Shown: piece after piece, positions 10,789 to 21,055 of the stretch
How positions within the stretch are numbered: position 1 is the stretch's first letter
How the letters are laid out: each line of letters begins with the position of its first letter
Assembly (NCBI GenBank): GCA_009746045.1
Contig: RPFO01002233.1
Coordinates: forward strand, 29,945-93,944
Direction of reading: 5' to 3'
Length of the DNA: 64,000 nt
From: Mesostigma viride
Lineage: Eukaryota; Streptophyta; Mesostigmatophyceae; Mesostigmatales; Mesostigmataceae
The notes under the pieces: model-generated
What the model saw: the letters and a program-made list of their open reading frames with translations, nothing else
Told to the model about the DNA's origin: nothing
Databases searched by the model: none
Program-made: the position numbers and the translations under genes

Positions 10789-11605
10789 GACGAAAGGAAG
10801 GGCCGGGTCCGGCAGGATAAGGACTGGTGCTGTGGTGAGGTGGCGCTTAAGCGCCTCAAAAGCCTGTTGGCACTGCTCAGCCCAAAGGAACGGGGTACCC
10901 TTCTTGAGAAGAGCGTTGATCGGGCGGCGATGGTGGCAAACCGCGGGATGAACCGTCGGTAGTAAGATGCCAATCCCAGGAAGCTGCGCACCCCTTCACG
11001 TCCGTAGGGACAGGCCATTGCTGGACGGACTCGATCTTCTCAGGGTCGGTCGCGATGCCGTCCGCGGACAAGGTATGGCCCAGAAACGGCACGCAGCGGC
11101 CGGCGCGCACCTTGGCCTTCCGCGCCGAAAGGTGCTCATCCTCCATGATCTGCAGCACGGCGTCCACATCCTCTAGGTGCTCCTCGAACGTCTTGGAGTA
11201 CACCAGGATGTCGTCCAGATACGCCAGCGCGCACGTGCGCTTGTAGGTCCAGGGCGGGCGCGCCCCCTTCTGCGGGTCCGCCAGGTCCTGGGAGACCTGC
11301 GGCAAGTGGGCTGTGCCCATCACCGGACGGAGGATGTCATTCATCAGCATCTGGAAGGACGCGGCGAATTGCACAGCCCCATTGCCGCCACCCGAAACTG
11401 ATAGTGACCGAAGGGCGTAGCGAACGCGGTCTTGTGGCAGTCTTCTGGCGCGATGCGCAGCTGCCAAAACCCGTCCGCACAGTCGATGACGGTGAAACAC
11501 GTGGCCCCCTGGACACGGTTGAAGATGTCGTCGATCCGCGGTAGAGGATACCGGGACTTGACGGTGATGGCGTTCAGCTTCCGGTAATCCGTCACCAGAC
11601 GCCAC
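10692..11605 (-). pseudogene. pol: gypsy reverse transcriptase, palm/thumb part in shifted frames
   Basis: Two overlapping frames carry the rest of RT: FQMLMNDILRPVM, the active-site AYLDDILVYSKTFEEHL (about 11165-11240, the YxDD box as YLDD), then VRSFLGLASYYRRFIPRFA near 10960 in another frame. All catalytic motifs can be found, but at least two single-base frame changes (about 11390 and 11010) interrupt the reading frame. Confidence 0.85.
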
Positions 11606-13074
11606 TTGCCTCCTGGCTTGGGAACGAGCAGCACGCCCGCTGAGAAGGGGCTGTTGCTGGGTTCAATGAGCCCAGCGTCGAGCAGTGAAATGAGGATCTT
11701 CTTGAGCTCCACCAGCTCGACTGGGCCCATGCGGTACATGGGAGACACGGTAGGCCCGGAACCCTCCTGGAGCTGGACACGATGCAACACCGATCGATTG
11801 GGAGGGAACTGGGGGGTGCGATCCGCAAAAAGGGTAGTGCGCTTCTCCAGGACGGCATTGAACCGCGCCAGCTCATCCGGTGTGAATCCGGCACCAATCT
11901 CGTTAAGCAGAGCCTGAGTGCTATCCAGGTCTATGCGATACATCGCGTACTCCTTGCCCTTCCGAAGCTGGCGCGCCAGCGTCTTGCTACTCATCAGGAT
12001 CTGGGACGCTGGTCGAGGCCCGTCCGCCGAGCGCTCGTGTGTAATGTTATGGACCTCCGCGGCCTGTGCCCTATACTCGCTGTCAGGGCACCAGAATGAA
12101 CCATCCGGAAACCAAACTACCCGCCGGCGCACACTGATGTCCACATCCTGCTTGTCCAGCCAGTCCACTCCAATGATGATGTCGGCAGCGCCCAGCGGCG
12201 CAATAGTCGCCACCAGGTCCACCGGCGTGCCCTGCAGCACACCCTTGATGTCTGCTAGGCCCGGCGATTGGTGTCGCCGACCGTCTGAGTAGGTGACATA
12301 GACTGCCGTGGTGTGAGGCCGGGGTACCAGGCCCAGCCGACGCACCAGGGCCTCGTTGATGAAGGACGTGGAGGCGCCGGTGTCGACCAGGAACTTCACG
12401 TCCATGATCGTTTTCTCCTTCAAATACGGATCAAGGACGGTGGGAGGGACCAATAACCCTCCGCTGAAAAGAAACAGATGCCGCGAATCTCCTTGAGATG
12501 CACGCGCCGCCGGTTGGGAGGACGCGTCTGCGGCCACGTTATTGACGTCTACCTCTACTCTAGTTGACTCCGCGTCTGGGCTACCATCTGATTTTTCTAT
12601 CCTATCCCCTACCCCGGGACCCAAGCCCATGGGCAGGGCTACTACTCCCGAGGAGCGGTGGGACGGGAGGCCGCCTCGCCCGACCACCCGCCCTCTTCCC
12701 CCCCTCCTCCTCTTCGTCAGCCCCCCCTCCTCGTCGTCGTACTCGTAGCCAGCCACTGCCTGCGTTTGGCCGGAAGAGGAGGACTGTCGCCGCGCCTCCA
12801 TCTCGTTGACCGCACGCAACACACCCTTGGTAGAGCTGGTCGCGGGTGGTCGCGGCTGCTGGTACTGCGTCGGGACCTGTCTGGCGTGCTGCAGGCGAGC
12901 CGCACGCTCACCCGCGTTGCGGGGTCGGTCCCGAGGACCGGAGGAGTCGGGGCGGCTGCCGAAGGCCGGGCCGGAGAAACGAACACTGGGTGTCCCCTCT
13001 CCTGTCCCACGACTGGCGTTCTTGCCCCGGAGCTTGGGGCAGTCGCGCTTGAGGTGCCCCACCTCGCTGCACAT
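11344..13074 (-). CDS. pol: gypsy zinc knuckle, protease and RT N-terminus
   Basis: Begins inside a CCHC zinc knuckle (CFMCSEVGHLKRDC, 13083-13040). It continues through a basic low-complexity linker to a retropepsin (FLVDTGASTSFINEALVRRLGL near 12400-12340, later IIIGVDWLDKQDVDI) with the DTG catalytic triad and ILG-like flap partner. RT starts at about 11750: LLDAGLIEPSNSPFSAGVLL, KPGGKWRLVTDYRKLN, YPLPRIDDIF, CADGFWQLRIA, FATPFGHYQFRVAAMGL. The frame is lost after the GLCNSP motif near 11370, where the next RT segment is in another frame. Confidence 0.9.
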   Translation of the reverse strand: MCSEVGHLKRDCPKLRGKNASRGTGEGTPSVRFSGPAFGSRPDSSGPRDRPRNAGERAARLQHARQVPTQYQQPRPPATSSTKGVLRAVNEMEARRQSSSSGQTQAVAGYEYDDEEGGLTKRRRGGRGRVVGRGGLPSHRSSGVVALPMGLGPGVGDRIEKSDGSPDAESTRVEVDVNNVAADASSQPAARASQGDSRHLFLFSGGLLVPPTVLDPYLKEKTIMDVKFLVDTGASTSFINEALVRRLGLVPRPHTTAVYVTYSDGRRHQSPGLADIKGVLQGTPVDLVATIAPLGAADIIIGVDWLDKQDVDISVRRRVVWFPDGSFWCPDSEYRAQAAEVHNITHERSADGPRPASQILMSSKTLARQLRKGKEYAMYRIDLDSTQALLNEIGAGFTPDELARFNAVLEKRTTLFADRTPQFPPNRSVLHRVQLQEGSGPTVSPMYRMGPVELVELKKILISLLDAGLIEPSNSPFSAGVLLVPKPGGKWRLVTDYRKLNAITVKSRYPLPRIDDIFNRVQGATCFTVIDCADGFWQLRIAPEDCHKTAFATPFGHYQFRVAAMGLCNSPRPSRC

Positions 13075-14547
13075 GAAGCAGCGCGCCTTGCTAGCGTCGA
13101 TCGCGTTGACGCCAGGTCAGTGTAGCCCTCGTCAGGGTCGTCGAGGTACTCGTCCTCCTCCTCGCCGGCGAAATCAGTGGAGTACATCTGATTCACCCGT
13201 CGCGGGGGAGCAGGTCTGAAGAAACGGCGCACTGATGGGGCACGCCCGCGAGCCACTACGTCGGCCACCTGTAGGAGATACCTCTGGATATTCAAGATGT
13301 CCCACTCTTCCCAAGGGACATCAGCATAGTGCTTGAATACCTCATCCTGCAGCTCAGGACAGAGTGCCTCGATGAACCTGCTCTTGTACTCGTACCAGGT
13401 CATGTCAGCCAGGTAGGCGGCGCTGGACTCGAACTTAGACAGAAACTCGCGATATGGGGTGGTCCCCTGGCGCAGCTTGCTGAAGGCCATCCGCTCGTGG
13501 AGTGTAGCATCTGGGGGCACCAGCTTGCGACGCACGCGGTCCATCAGTTCCGCCAAGGTTTGCGGGTATGACTGGGACGCGATGCTCTCACAGTTCAAGA
13601 TGCTTATCACCGAGGGGTCCATACAGGAGTTAATCACCAGATCAATCAGATCGCTGGTGGCCAGCTGCCAGTTGTGATGATTGCGCCAGATGGTATACTG
13701 TCGTCGCCACATGCGTCCCCATTCCTCTACCTCGCGCGGTTTCATGTCCGCGTGCAGCTTGGGTACATTCTTGAAATTGGGCATCGGTGGGGCCTTTACT
13801 GCGGCGGTGACGGGCCCTCCGACGTCTACGTGGGGATATCGCCGAAGTCGGGGGGCTGCGACCGGGGGAGAGGGCTGGATCTGGGCGGCGTACCATGAGT
13901 CCGCCGCACCTGGACGGATGAGGGGTGTTCGTACCCCGGGTCATCCAAGGCCACCCTGCTGAAGCTGAAGTTGCCAGCAGGCGCAGGCGAGGGGACCGCG
14001 CTTTGGTCAAGCACCCGTGGGCGCTGCGGTTGAGGTGCCGGGCGCTGGACTGGCGTGTGAGTCTCCTCGTCTCTGGTGGTGACACTGCTCCTGGTCTCCC
14101 CTGGGCTGGTCCGTGGTCTATGAGTACCAACAGGCGGGCCCTGCGTGACAGTTCCCTCGTCCGTCTCGTTAGTCCCTTCCAGGTCATCGAACTCGCCATC
14201 TGCCTCTGGGACCTCCCCTTCCTCGTCCGAATACCATAGCGCCGTGGGTAACAGGGACGTGCTGCCGAAGGACACTCTGCGTCTGCCCCGGTGTGGGGGG
14301 CCCGGTGGAGGTCCCTGGGGCCGCCCCCGACCTGCCCAAGGATGCGTTGGCCGCCCGGTGACTGGCTGCTGACGGCGGTAGTGCAGGGTATCTTCATTCT
14401 CGTCTCTCTGCTGCTCTGGATCAGGTGGTAGCCATTGTGGTCTCGTCTGGGGTTGTTGCTGCTGCATCCGGGGTTGCTGCTGTTGCCATTGCTGCTGTGT
14501 TGACCGTTGCTGCTGCTGGTGCTGCTGCTGCTGTTGCTGCTGCTGCG

Positions 14548-14596
<49 letters not shown>

Positions 14597-14606
14597 TTGC
14601 TGCTGT

Positions 14607-14638
<32 letters not shown>

Positions 14639-14783
14639 CTGCTGCTGCGAGTAGTCTTGGAGCCTCTCTCGGTCGTTCCTGTCATCTCCCTGCCTTGTTA
14701 AGGCGTCTAGATTGTCCCCATCCGCTGGGAACCTAGGGTTCTGATCTCTGGATCGTGAGGAGCCTTCCGCAGGTCTCTCCATG
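12717..14783 (-). pseudogene. gag: gypsy gag, main part (frameshifted)
   Basis: The first segment (14783-13830) is low complexity: polyglutamine encoded by the CAG/CAA repeat, then Pro/Arg/Gly-rich sequence. The second segment (13820-13110) is the structured gag: MPNFKNVPKLHADMKPREV..., REFLSKFESSAAYLADMTWYEYKSRFIEALCPELQDEV, the retrotrans-gag type helix bundle. Single-base frame changes lie near 13840 and 13110; the latter links to the zinc knuckle. At 14783 the frame runs into the copia-like LTR. The missing N-terminus is at 32849-33017. Confidence 0.8.
14507..14651 (+). repeat. CTG/TTG trinucleotide repeat (polyQ coding on minus strand)
   Basis: About 145 bp of CTG/TTG triplets. On the minus strand they read as CAG/CAA glutamine codons in the gypsy gag frame; the plus-strand polyleucine reading is not a gene. 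Confidence 0.9.
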
Positions 14784-15481
14784 AGTTAACGCCAAGCGCA
14801 TTGGCATGTACCTGATTCGGCATATCTCTGCGATTCCAGCGGCACCGGAACGAGTTCATTCCGACAAGTATCAAGAAAGTTATGGCGTTCCTACTTCCCG
14901 GTCGCGCGCGAGCGCGAGCCGGCTGTTCTTCTAAGTCGGACGTGAATATTTGCCGACGACATATGGGGTCGACAGTAATTCCTGGGCTGACAGGAATTAG
15001 GTGCTGTACCTACGACGGTATTGGATTAATACGTCGTACGCAGGAAATAGGAACCTTAACCTGTGGTCTGTTGGTACCGCAGGCTTAGTCCTGGACTTCT
15101 AGGTGCAGATGCAATAATCACTGTGGTGACTGTACTCTGTGGTCACTGTGCCTGTATGGCAGACCTACTGTATAGGAACTGGGCGCTGTACAGGTAGTGA
15201 ATACTGTACCGGGGGTGTTATTACTGAGCAGGCCTCCTAGGCTGCTCAGGACTAGCAAGCACAGTGCACAAGTATATAAACAATAGGCCAGTGCCAAATG
15301 GGCATCTCTTGCGAGCCCGCCTCACGTGTTGTGCCTTGACTTGGCAAGCGCGTGTACAAGCCTCAAGTGTGTGAGCGCTGTAACATTATCCAATTTTAAC
15401 AAAGCTCCGTTTCCAACCATATTCACACATTGCTGCATTGCAACCATATCCTTCACATTGCGTTTGCTAAGAACGTTAACT
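14784..15481 (+). repeat. copia-like 5' LTR
   Basis: 698 bp with inverted ends AGTTAACG / CGTTAACT. It contains a TATA box at 15273-15279 and the palindrome-rich TCGCGCGCGAGCGCGA at about 14908-14923. The termini lack the usual TG...CA. Confidence 0.92.
15273..15279 (+). promoter_or_regulatory. TATA box in copia-like LTR
   Basis: TATATAAA in the LTR, about 200 bp before its end, in a suitable place for the retroelement promoter. The same box occurs at 32640-32646 in the 3' LTR. Confidence 0.55.
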
Positions 15482-15574
15482 CAAATTACAACCAGTCTCA
15501 GCGGAACGGCCAGGAGGGTCGTTGCCGGTTGCGGTGTGCAGCGTTGACGACGCGAGGAGCTCGTCCGGTGGTGA

Positions 15575-16490
15575 ATGGTGCAGGAAGAACAACGGCAGCA
15601 GGATTTCCGGTTTCGGCAGTCTGCTGGGGGTTCGATTTCGCCTGAATTGCGTCGTGTCGTTCGGGATCTATCTTTATTGCTTGCAGATCGTCCGCCTGTA
15701 AATCGCAGCTTCGTGCAATTCGTCGACGACCAGGTCGAAGATTGGGAGCGAATTCTGCGGCACGTACAAACCATCGTCATTCCGGAGCACCGGAGCATCG
15801 ACGACCTCGAGCAGGAGCTTCACGGTTGGTCGGCATCCAGACGGTGATTACAGCAGTAGCTGAGCGAGTGCGGACGGAGTTGGCGGCAAGGCGAGGCGAG
15901 GTTGCGGAGGCAGCTGGCGCAGGGCGACACGAGTTTGTACCGACAGCAGCGGGTGCGGGTACCACGTACTTTCGCAGGCGTCATCGGCGACGAGGGTGTT
16001 GCAGCGGGGCCAGTTAGGCGTGAACGACGCGGAGCGGAGCACTACAGGCGGCTTGCAGAGGTCGGGGCGACAGCGGAAGCCATCACCGGAGGACAGCGCG
16101 CGCAAGAGTCGGCAGGTTTCCGGAGCGAGCAAGAGTTCCTTTTCAGGAACTGCCCCGCCCCTTCGCGTTCGTGTGACGCGTTGGGAAGAGTTTGCACCTC
16201 TTGGGTACGATAGTGACCTTGAGGTGGGAGCAGGGGGCGTCGCTGGGCTAGGCGACGAGACACTTGGCGACCACGAGGTGCCAAGATACAATCCGCGGGG
16301 TGCCAACGACGGGTTGTCACCTGTCTACTATACCAACGGTGACGATTCAGTCATCGCGGGCCGACAGCGGGTCGACGACGGCGCAGCAGGTAGCAGGGTG
16401 CCAGAGCTGATTGTGGTGAGCGACAGCGACGACGACAGCGACAAGGAGAACCAGGACGCGCCTGGGGCCAGCCGTGGTGGTCTTGCCTGA
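15575..16490 (+). pseudogene. copia-like leader ORF (pre-gag), frameshifted
   Basis: Three overlapping open frames (15575-15847, about 15902-16213, 15996-16490) read as one protein of about 300 residues with frame changes. The N-terminal part is helical (ELRRVVRDLSLLLADRPPVN, FVQFVDDQVEDWERILRHV). The C-terminus ends PELIVVSDSDDDSDKENQ, a hydrophobic patch followed by acidic serines that resembles a SUMO-interacting motif. It ends about 100 bp before gag. It might be an N-terminal gag extension or a separate accessory protein; the family is not recognised. Confidence 0.35.
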
Positions 16491-16592
16491 GTGGTAACAC
16501 TTGGCACTTTCCTTTCTTGTTCAGTAGCTTATATTGCTTTAATTGCTGCTTGGCCACTTGGCTGGCTGTAGCAGATCTGAACAGAGGCCATC

Positions 16593-17779
16593 ATGGATGA
16601 TGGAGCTATCAACCAACAAGCGGGCTTTATGGGCTTTGCGCGGCGCGGCGCTGGGATGGATGGACGAGATGGACGCGATGGACGCGGTGGACGCGATGGA
16701 CGCGGGGACGGCCAGGCGCTGGGAGACCAGGCTGAGGTGCCAGATAATCAGAGCCAAGGATCGCAGGGCGGTCAGAACGCGCCAGCCGCAGATCAAGCGG
16801 CGCCTAAGCGACCGACCGTGGCTGAGGGGTACGCGGTGCTAGGCCAGTTTCAGTCCATCAAGGACAATTGGCAGCCCCGGGATGCTGAGAGGATGTTAGA
16901 GGACATGAACTTGTACACGGAGATATACACGGTGACAAGCTTCGCATCCTGGCGTCTAGTGCCTACATAAGGCAGTCGGCGAGGCGGCTGTTCAAGTTTG
17001 TTCGGGAGCGACACGCGGCGGGGGACACCTGGGCGGCGTTTATGACGCGACTCAGGTCGTTCCTGAGTGACAAGAGGACCATAGATGGGTCCCACCTGAA
17101 GCAAGAATACCTGGACTACAAGCCCATCAAGGGGCAGCTAGTGGTCCACGCCTTTGAAGACTTCGTCAAGCTGAGGGAGGACGCCATGGCCAAGGGCTTC
17201 TTCGTCGCAGATCGGATGGCCATGGGCGACTTTCTCAAGTCGCTGCAGCTGGATCCGGTCACCATGGATAATGTGACCATCCACATGCGACAGGTCCATG
17301 GCTGGGCAGCCATGACGGACCAGTTGTATGAGTGTTTCAGCGGCAAGTACGTGGGTGGTAAGCGCCCTCGTCAGGGTGATGAGGAGGCCACTGAACCCAC
17401 GGTTAAGTCCATGAGGGGATCGGGCCACGGGGGCCCAGCGCCCTCGAGAGGGCCTGAGACCTCTTCAAGGGGTCGAGGAAGGTCCAGGAGGGGGCGTGAC
17501 AGAAGGGCTGGACGGGGGACCCCGCCGAAGTCGGGACATCCACAGTCCCAGTTTGACTTCAAGAGGGTGGGTGGTCCTCCCAAGGCTGGGCCCAGCAGTG
17601 GGACCTCACGGGACATCAGTCAGGTGGAATGTTATTTCTGCCAGGGGAAGGGTCACTTCAGGAATGAGTGTCCCTCGTACCTGAGGCAGGAAGGTCAGAG
17701 CAAGCCAGCTCAGGGTGGCAGCAAGGACAAGGCTGGTCCATCCCAGGACAAGGGCAAGGGCAAGGCTGCTGATCATTGA
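16593..17779 (+). pseudogene. gag: copia-like gag with CCHC zinc knuckle (one frameshift)
   Basis: Starts MDDGAINQQAGFMG with a run of DGRDGRGGRDGRGDG. The frame is lost near 16930 and continues in the next frame as DKLRILASSAYIRQSARRLFKFV through 17779. The central part is helical. Then comes a basic R/G/S-rich segment (GRGRSRRGRDRRAGRG) and the zinc knuckle CYFCQGKGHFRNEC (17630-17671), which binds RNA in retroelement nucleocapsids. A Lys/Gly-rich tail ends at the TGA at 17777-17779, 33 bp before the pol frame. Confidence 0.8.
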
Positions 17780-17812
17780 CTTGAGCCTGCACACATCCCT
17801 GAACCCTGGAGG

Positions 17813-20662
17813 GTGCCCCCAGGGGTGTGTAATGAAGCTGCTAGTGACAGCAGTGAGGGGCAGCCCCATGCTCTAGTGAAAGAGCCTATTGGACACGATG
17901 GGGCAAGCTTGGTTACCACAGAGAGTATGCCAGCTGTAGCTGCAGTGGTTACTCGCCAACGTGCCCGCCATGGCGGTGCTGAGCCTGAGGTAGGACCTGG
18001 TGATGTGGACCCAGGTGGATCTCAGAAGCATTCTGACCGTGCAGGACTGGCACAGGATGGTCAGGATGAGGATAGGGCTGGAGACAGTCTGACAGGCACG
18101 ACCCTGGTGCCTCCTGTACATAAGGGATCTGTACATACCTTGAGTGCTAATAATGACAATAAAAGGTTTTCTCTCTTGTATGACATTGCCTCAAGGTTGC
18201 ATACCATGTTTGGCCATGCAGCTCAGTCTTTGCAAGTTGCTAGACGGCTGGGAGGAAGTGAGTTGTACTCCATCTGCCAACAGGTTGCTCAAGCTTGCAA
18301 GTGCAGGCTAGTTGCTAGAAAGCCCAAGCAGTCTCATGCCAGGACTCCTATTTTGCAGCCAGGCCATGTGCAGGTAGATATTCAGAGAATCAGGGGTTTG
18401 AAGCTGCTGGTGGCAGTGGACAGATATACCAAGTACAAGACCCTAGAGATCCTGCCTGACATGGAGAAGCCTACATTGATTGCTGCTCTGAAGTTGACAA
18501 GGAGCAGGTACCCTGGGTTGGAGTTGTTGCAGTGTGACATTCAGTTTGAGTGCTGTGAGAACCTGCCAGAGTTTCCAGAGTTGCTGATTACACCCAGGGA
18601 GAGCCACGGCCAGCAAGGGGTGGTGGAGAGAGCCATCCAAGAGATCAAGACTGTGCTGCTGGTGGAGAGGATTCCAAGGACGTCATCTGCCATTGTGACA
18701 TCTGCATGGCTACGTTCTGTGGAGGACAGGCTGAACCTGAGGACTCCCATGTTCTTTGGTGACATTGCCATCAATCCTCTTATGCTGCATACCAGGATGC
18801 TGCCAGCTGATGCTGAGCAGGCATGGAAGGAGAAGCTAGAGGCCAAGTTCCTCAAGCTGAGGCAGAAAGACAAGGGCTGGAGTGTCCTAGAACCTAACGT
18901 TGGACAACAGGTTGTTGTGTGGAAGGAACCAAGCTTTCCAGGGAAACGTGGCAGCTGGCATGATGGGGTGGTGACCCGAGTAGAAGCCGCTGGCCATAAG
19001 TGCTGGGTGGCCATTGATGGCTCCCAAGCAGTGCACCGTCTGTCCTGGTCAAAGATCCGTCCCCGGGGAGGTAATCAAGGAGACCTCTTCCAGGTGCCCG
19101 CTGGTGTACAAGGCGGGGGTGACGTGGAGCTTCCTGATCAGGGTGCTACAGCTGTATCGAGCCCTCAGGGTGACCCTGGCCCGGCCCCTGGGGTACCTTC
19201 ACATACGGTGGTTGGGCAAGCAGGCGGACAGGCTGCACCTCCGGAACGGCCCGACACCAGGCCTAGGGGTGTGCGTCTATCAGATATTGTACAGGCTTTG
19301 CAAAGAGCCAAGAAGGAGCCTAAGGTGTCCAAGCTTGTCCAGTTGGATGAACCTGAGGTAGCTGCCATGGAGATAGATACCAATGCACAGGTTTCTGTCA
19401 TGGGACCTCAGCATACAGGAGAACTGCTGGTCGGAGAACCAAGTTGCCCCTGGGTGTCTGATTTCAGTGGTAGGACGCATCTAAGGGTGTTGGGAGAGGT
19501 TACTGCCCCTGTCATGGGTGTGGATGTGACCTTCCTTGTCCTAGAGGACTATGATGGCCCTGTGATTTTGGGTCAGAATTTTCTGGGCAATCCTGGGATT
19601 TCTATCAGAGCTACAGCTCTGAGAAGAGATGGCTGGGGGATGATTCCCCTAGAAAATTTCAGGACAACATTTCCAGTCAGGTGCAGGGCCAAGCCGGTCA
19701 AGGGTGTAAAATGGGATGAAGGGGAGGTGCCCCCAGCGGCCAGTTTGGTGATTCCAGCTGTGTTGCACCCCAGCAGTATTGGCATAACTCACAGGAGCCT
19801 TGCTGCACACTCTCCTTTGACATATGACCAGCTGGTCCAAGAGATGAGCTCGCCTACTTTGTTTGAGGCTTGGAAGCTCGCCTTCTCCAAGGCATTGGAG
19901 GAGTGGTTGCAGTTTGAGTGTGCTGCACCAACAGACAGACGTCCCCCAGCATCAAGGAAGCTTGCTTTGAGATTTGTGCTGAAGAGGAAGGTTGTGGATG
20001 AGGTATCAGTGCCCCATGTCAGGCCTGTCCTGAATGAGTATCACGGCACGGGGAGTCTGCCAGGAGAGGAGCTATACACGCCAGGGATGCTACACGACAC
20101 ATGGAGAATTTTGCTATGTCTCTACGTGGGGTTGCTGAACAGGGGAGCAGCTATGTCATCAGTGCTACTGGACTTCAAGAGGGCATTTTTAAAATCTGAT
20201 CCAGAAGTGGCCAGGAGGGTGTGGAAGCAGGATGAGCCTTACTGTGTTGAGGTGCCTGCCATCTGGAAGCTGGAGCTGCATCAACAATTCCTGGTTATTC
20301 TGAAGGGCCTGGAAGGACTCAGGTCGAGCCCAATCATCTGGAGACTCACGCTGCAGGAAGCTCTGATCAGTGAGTGTGGCTTGAGAGTGTCTTCAGTTGA
20401 TCCCTGTTTGCTGCTGGCCCAATGGGAGGGTCTGCCAGTGTATGCTAGTTTGCATGGAGATGATCTGCATTTGCTAGCCCCCACGACCTGGCTGAAGAAG
20501 TTTATTCCTGTCATCAGTGGCAAGTTTTCACTGGGCAAGGAGCTGTGGCAGGAGCCAAACAAGCCTGTAGTGTTCTGTGGAATGCAGGCTACCCTGTTCA
20601 GGAGGGACGGGGTCACTGGGGGTGGCCAGGAGTTTGCTCAGTTGGCCATGTCTGCCAAGTGA
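17813..20662 (+). CDS. pol: copia-like pol: integrase, protease, reverse transcriptase
   Basis: 950-codon frame. Integrase: HTMFGH...CQQVAQACKC zinc motif near residues 128-165, D in VAVDRYTKY (about 202), D in LLQCDIQFE (about 242), E in GVVERAIQE (about 272), then an SH3-like C-terminus (VGQQVVVWKEP...WHDGVV) to about 420. Retropepsin-like domain: MEIDTNAQVSVMG (about 518-530) and GPVILGQNFLGNPG (about 583-596); the catalytic triad reads DTN rather than DTG. RT: LDFKRAFLKSD, ILKGLEGLRSSPIIW and SLHGDDLHLLA (the xDD box as GDD) at about 785-890. The frame ends at a TGA that lies within the duplicated CAAGTGAGCAAACTC flanking the next insertion. RNase H continues after 29720. Confidence 0.85.
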   Translation: MPPGVCNEAASDSSEGQPHALVKEPIGHDGASLVTTESMPAVAAVVTRQRARHGGAEPEVGPGDVDPGGSQKHSDRAGLAQDGQDEDRAGDSLTGTTLVPPVHKGSVHTLSANNDNKRFSLLYDIASRLHTMFGHAAQSLQVARRLGGSELYSICQQVAQACKCRLVARKPKQSHARTPILQPGHVQVDIQRIRGLKLLVAVDRYTKYKTLEILPDMEKPTLIAALKLTRSRYPGLELLQCDIQFECCENLPEFPELLITPRESHGQQGVVERAIQEIKTVLLVERIPRTSSAIVTSAWLRSVEDRLNLRTPMFFGDIAINPLMLHTRMLPADAEQAWKEKLEAKFLKLRQKDKGWSVLEPNVGQQVVVWKEPSFPGKRGSWHDGVVTRVEAAGHKCWVAIDGSQAVHRLSWSKIRPRGGNQGDLFQVPAGVQGGGDVELPDQGATAVSSPQGDPGPAPGVPSHTVVGQAGGQAAPPERPDTRPRGVRLSDIVQALQRAKKEPKVSKLVQLDEPEVAAMEIDTNAQVSVMGPQHTGELLVGEPSCPWVSDFSGRTHLRVLGEVTAPVMGVDVTFLVLEDYDGPVILGQNFLGNPGISIRATALRRDGWGMIPLENFRTTFPVRCRAKPVKGVKWDEGEVPPAASLVIPAVLHPSSIGITHRSLAAHSPLTYDQLVQEMSSPTLFEAWKLAFSKALEEWLQFECAAPTDRRPPASRKLALRFVLKRKVVDEVSVPHVRPVLNEYHGTGSLPGEELYTPGMLHDTWRILLCLYVGLLNRGAAMSSVLLDFKRAFLKSDPEVARRVWKQDEPYCVEVPAIWKLELHQQFLVILKGLEGLRSSPIIWRLTLQEALISECGLRVSSVDPCLLLAQWEGLPVYASLHGDDLHLLAPTTWLKKFIPVISGKFSLGKELWQEPNKPVVFCGMQATLFRRDGVTGGGQEFAQLAMSAK

Positions 20663-20670
20663 GCAAACTC
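20656..20670. repeat. 15-bp direct repeat flanking the 9-kb insertion (left)
   Basis: CAAGTGAGCAAACTC here is identical to 29706-29720, with a partial third copy (GAGCAAACTC) at 29731-29740. It is consistent with a long target-site duplication or a shorter one extended by element ends. Confidence 0.6.
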
Positions 20671-21055
20671 AAAGTATGCATATTTTGCGTCCTACGTGTC
20701 AATTTATACATGTCTTGGGTTATTTTATGGGTTGTCATGCATTGTGGCGGAGTTTGGTACCTAGTGGGGGTTGGAAACACACCCCTTGACTATAGAGACC
20801 CACTAAAGCCCCATAAATCATGCAATTTGCACAGTCACACCATGTGGACATGAAAGTGCATGTTTTATTCTAGTTAGGTTTATCATTAATTAAGGCTTAT
20901 ATTATGCATAAACACCAAAGATAATCGATAAACAACAAATTGTTGAATTTCTTCCCACACTGCAATAACATATTTGACAAAAACAGATCACTTATGCCAA
21001 CCAAGTGATGCAACCCACAGCTGGAACTTAAACCGTGACCATTTGGTTCACTAGA
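20671..21055. other. left end of the 9-kb element, no gene seen
   Basis: AT-rich sequence downstream of the DDE gene; no ORF or repeat I can name. Confidence 0.4.

Noticed and set aside
14425..14736. Plus-strand polyalanine and polyleucine frames
   Set aside because: Shadow of the polyglutamine codons of the minus-strand gag.
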